Shown in pieces: positions 4,765 to 6,448 of a DNA stretch of 6,448 bases. The notes beneath the pieces are model-generated. The model searched no databases. It saw only the letters and a list, made by a program, of their open reading frames with translations, and was not told the DNA's origin. Location: positions 1 through 6,448 of the forward strand of contig DMHB01000302.1 in NCBI GenBank assembly GCA_003449595.1, written 5' to 3'. The DNA comes from Microscillaceae bacterium. GTDB taxonomy: Bacteria; Bacteroidota; Bacteroidia; Cytophagales; Microscillaceae. The position numbers were made by a program, and so were the translations under genes. Numbering within the stretch: position 1 is the stretch's first letter; every line of letters starts with the position of its first letter.

Positions 4765-6448
4765 ATGAAGCGCTTATCTATTGCTCAACTATTTTTTTTA
4801 ATCAATACCTTCATCGGTACATTCATCAGTATCATCATCATACTGGTTTATTTGAGCTTTGTCAGCAGAGAAAGTTTTCGCAATAAGCAAGAATTATTGC
4901 TAAAAAAAAGTGAGCTGGTGCAGCACCTAAAATTAAACATTGAAAGTTTTATCAGTGTGGCACGCCGTTTTGTTTCATACCGAGAGGCTAACCTTTTTGA
5001 GCAACTTAAACAACAATTCAACACAGCAAGCCAAGCTCCTGATACGCTGCAAAAAATAATCAAACAGATCAGCAACCTGCCTCTCATTTCGGAAGAAAAA
5101 GCTCTTTTTAAGGAAATTAGCCAAAACGCAGATTCATTATTAGTTTATACCTTCCAAGTAACTTCTTATCATAATCAATTGATTGCTGAAAGGGATGCCA
5201 ACCGCGATCCGGCGCTAATGACCAATTTGAATGTAAAGCTGGAAATCGCCCGGCTTCAGTTATTCAGCAATGAATTTATCCAAAACAAAGAAAAGCTTAT
5301 TGTTCAAATAGAAAACTTCGAAAGTAAGCTGAAAAAACGTTTGGCCAACGAATTGTCTGTTTCGCAGCGCTGGTACGAACTTTATGCACTGCTTGAAGTG
5401 GTGTTGGGCGCTATTACTATCTTGCTTACTTTTTTGTCGTTTTACATTGTTAGGGTAAAAGTTACGAAGCCCATACAAATCTTGCAGAAAGCCATCCACG
5501 AAAGTGAGCAAAGCCTGGAACCCCTGAAAATCGAAATCCCTAAACAAAGTCAAGACGAGATTGGGAAATTGGCTGTTGCTTTCCAAAATATGGATGTTAG
5601 CATCCGTAACAAGGAAAAAAAGATTTTATCCAAAAATAAAAAGCTGGTTTCCAATTTGGCTTACCTGCGCAAACAAACCAACGAGCTAAACATACAACAA
5701 TGGATAGCCAAGGGAATCAACCATTTTACGCCTTCGCTCAAGGCAAGTTATGCATCGAGTAAACAACTGTCCACAGATATTCTGAGCAATTTGTTGGAAT
5801 ATACCAACTTGCGACAAGGAATTTTATATTTATTTGATGAAAACACCAATAGTCTGGTGTTGATTGCCTCTTTTGGTACGGTACTCGAAGAACACATTCC
5901 TAACAATATTACTTTGGGTAACTCGCTGGTCGGGATTTGTGCACAAAGTTTAGGCACTTTTTACTTCGAAAATATCGAAAACGACCATTTGATACAATGG
6001 CAGACGAAACACTCAGAAGAACCGCTGACATTTCAATTGGTTACAGCTCTAAAAGTCAGAAAATCGTTGATTGGCGTTTTGGAAATTCTTCATCACCAGC
6101 CCTTTGAGAAAAAACATTTCCAATTTTTTGATGAAATCAGCGAAATCATAGCACTTACCATTGAACGCCACCAGAACGATGCGCAGAAAACAACCTTGTT
6201 GGAAAAACTTCATATTAGCAACGAAGAATTGCGCAAGCGGGAAGAAGAATTAAGCCAAAATACTGAAGAGCTACAGGCTGTCAATGAAAACTTAGAACGC
6301 ATCGTAGCCGAACGCACCCAATTTATTAGAGAGCAAAACAAAATCATCGAAGCAAAAAATAAGGAGATTTTAGAGCAGTTCGAAGATTTGGCACTGAAGC
6401 AAAAAGAATTAGGAGCCGCCTATAGGCAACTCAAAGCCCAAGAAGAGG
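4765..6448 (+). CDS. Membrane sensor protein: TM-periplasmic-TM-HAMP-GAF-coiled coil (3' end missing)
   Basis: An uninterrupted frame of 561 codons runs from the ATG at 4765 off the end of the window. Domains, by my reading of the translation: a short basic start (MKRLSIAQ) and first membrane helix (about 9-33, FFLINTFIGTFISIIIILVY); a largely helical periplasmic region (about 34-205); a second membrane helix (about 207-229, ending FYIVRVKV); a HAMP linker (about 230-283) with the conserved TKPIQILQKAI and DEIGKLAVAFQNM; a GAF domain (about 330-468) introduced by IQQWIAKGINHF, containing LFDENTNSLVLIASFG and LGNSLVGICAQS, and ending GVLEILHHQPFEKKHFQFFDEISEIIALTIER; and a long charged coiled coil from about 470 (EELRKREEELSQNTEELQAVNENLERIVAERTQF...). 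This layout is typical of Cytophagales signalling proteins that end in a histidine kinase, SpoIIE/PP2C phosphatase or other output domain. The output lies beyond the window and cannot be named. The ATG suits the N-terminal membrane anchor. Short frames on the opposite strand are shadows. Confidence 0.88.
   Translation, partial: MKRLSIAQLFFLINTFIGTFISIIIILVYLSFVSRESFRNKQELLLKKSELVQHLKLNIESFISVARRFVSYREANLFEQLKQQFNTASQAPDTLQKIIKQISNLPLISEEKALFKEISQNADSLLVYTFQVTSYHNQLIAERDANRDPALMTNLNVKLEIARLQLFSNEFIQNKEKLIVQIENFESKLKKRLANELSVSQRWYELYALLEVVLGAITILLTFLSFYIVRVKVTKPIQILQKAIHESEQSLEPLKIEIPKQSQDEIGKLAVAFQNMDVSIRNKEKKILSKNKKLVSNLAYLRKQTNELNIQQWIAKGINHFTPSLKASYASSKQLSTDILSNLLEYTNLRQGILYLFDENTNSLVLIASFGTVLEEHIPNNITLGNSLVGICAQSLGTFYFENIENDHLIQWQTKHSEEPLTFQLVTALKVRKSLIGVLEILHHQPFEKKHFQFFDEISEIIALTIERHQNDAQKTTLLEKLHISNEELRKREEELSQNTEELQAVNENLERIVAERTQFIREQNKIIEAKNKEILEQFEDLALKQKELGAAYRQLKAQEE

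Noticed and set aside
4848..5957. Three minus-strand open frames (4848-5087, 5260-5586, 5748-5957)
   Set aside because: They lie opposite the sensor gene, which has a coherent HAMP-GAF-coiled-coil architecture; their translations look random.
1..6448. CRISPR array, tRNA/rRNA, insertion sequence, toxin-antitoxin or novel defence system
   Set aside because: No regularly spaced repeats, cloverleaf sequence, transposase or paired small genes were found; most of the window is core metabolism, envelope and signalling genes.

Overview
The window looks like chromosomal DNA from a member of the Bacteroidota, most likely a Cytophagales-type bacterium. The reasons are the product set (bifunctional nuclease with an SQSQSG N-terminus and a UVR tail, an MlaE permease of the Bacteroidota type, a HAMP-GAF-coiled-coil sensor), A-rich leaders without Shine-Dalgarno sequences, and promoter-like elements close to the TTTG/TAnnTTTG consensus of this phylum. 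The genus cannot be settled from the sequence alone.

Left edge (1-924, + strand). The first 12 bases match the 3' end of the Illumina adapter, so this is a contig end with untrimmed adapter. An FkbM-type methyltransferase C-terminus (13-313) follows, and 20 bases later the C-terminal half of a family 4 glycosyltransferase (334-924) begins. The glycosyltransferase has lost its N-terminal domain. Both are typical surface-polysaccharide genes. The abrupt junction is either a genuine rearrangement or an assembly chimera.

Middle (1046-4259, - strand, read right to left). etfB and etfA encode the two subunits of the electron transfer flavoprotein. A strong intrinsic terminator follows etfA, and then come a bifunctional nuclease (BFN/DUF151 plus UVR motif) and an MlaE-type lipid-transport permease. 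The promoter I propose for the nuclease-permease pair is interleaved with the etfA terminator. This places the true nuclease start at a GTG (2386) rather than at an upstream ATG buried in the terminator stem. The permease has no ATPase gene next to it on the downstream side.

Right part (4344-6448, + strand). A small two-repeat TPR protein is transcribed divergently from etfB. It is followed by a large membrane sensor (4765 to beyond the window) with two membrane segments, a periplasmic domain, HAMP, GAF and a long coiled coil. Its output domain lies outside the window.

I found no RNA genes, CRISPR array, insertion sequence or clearly new biological system. The most useful observations are the adapter remnant, the truncated glycosyltransferase junction, the terminator/promoter overlap with its start correction, and the open-ended sensor gene.
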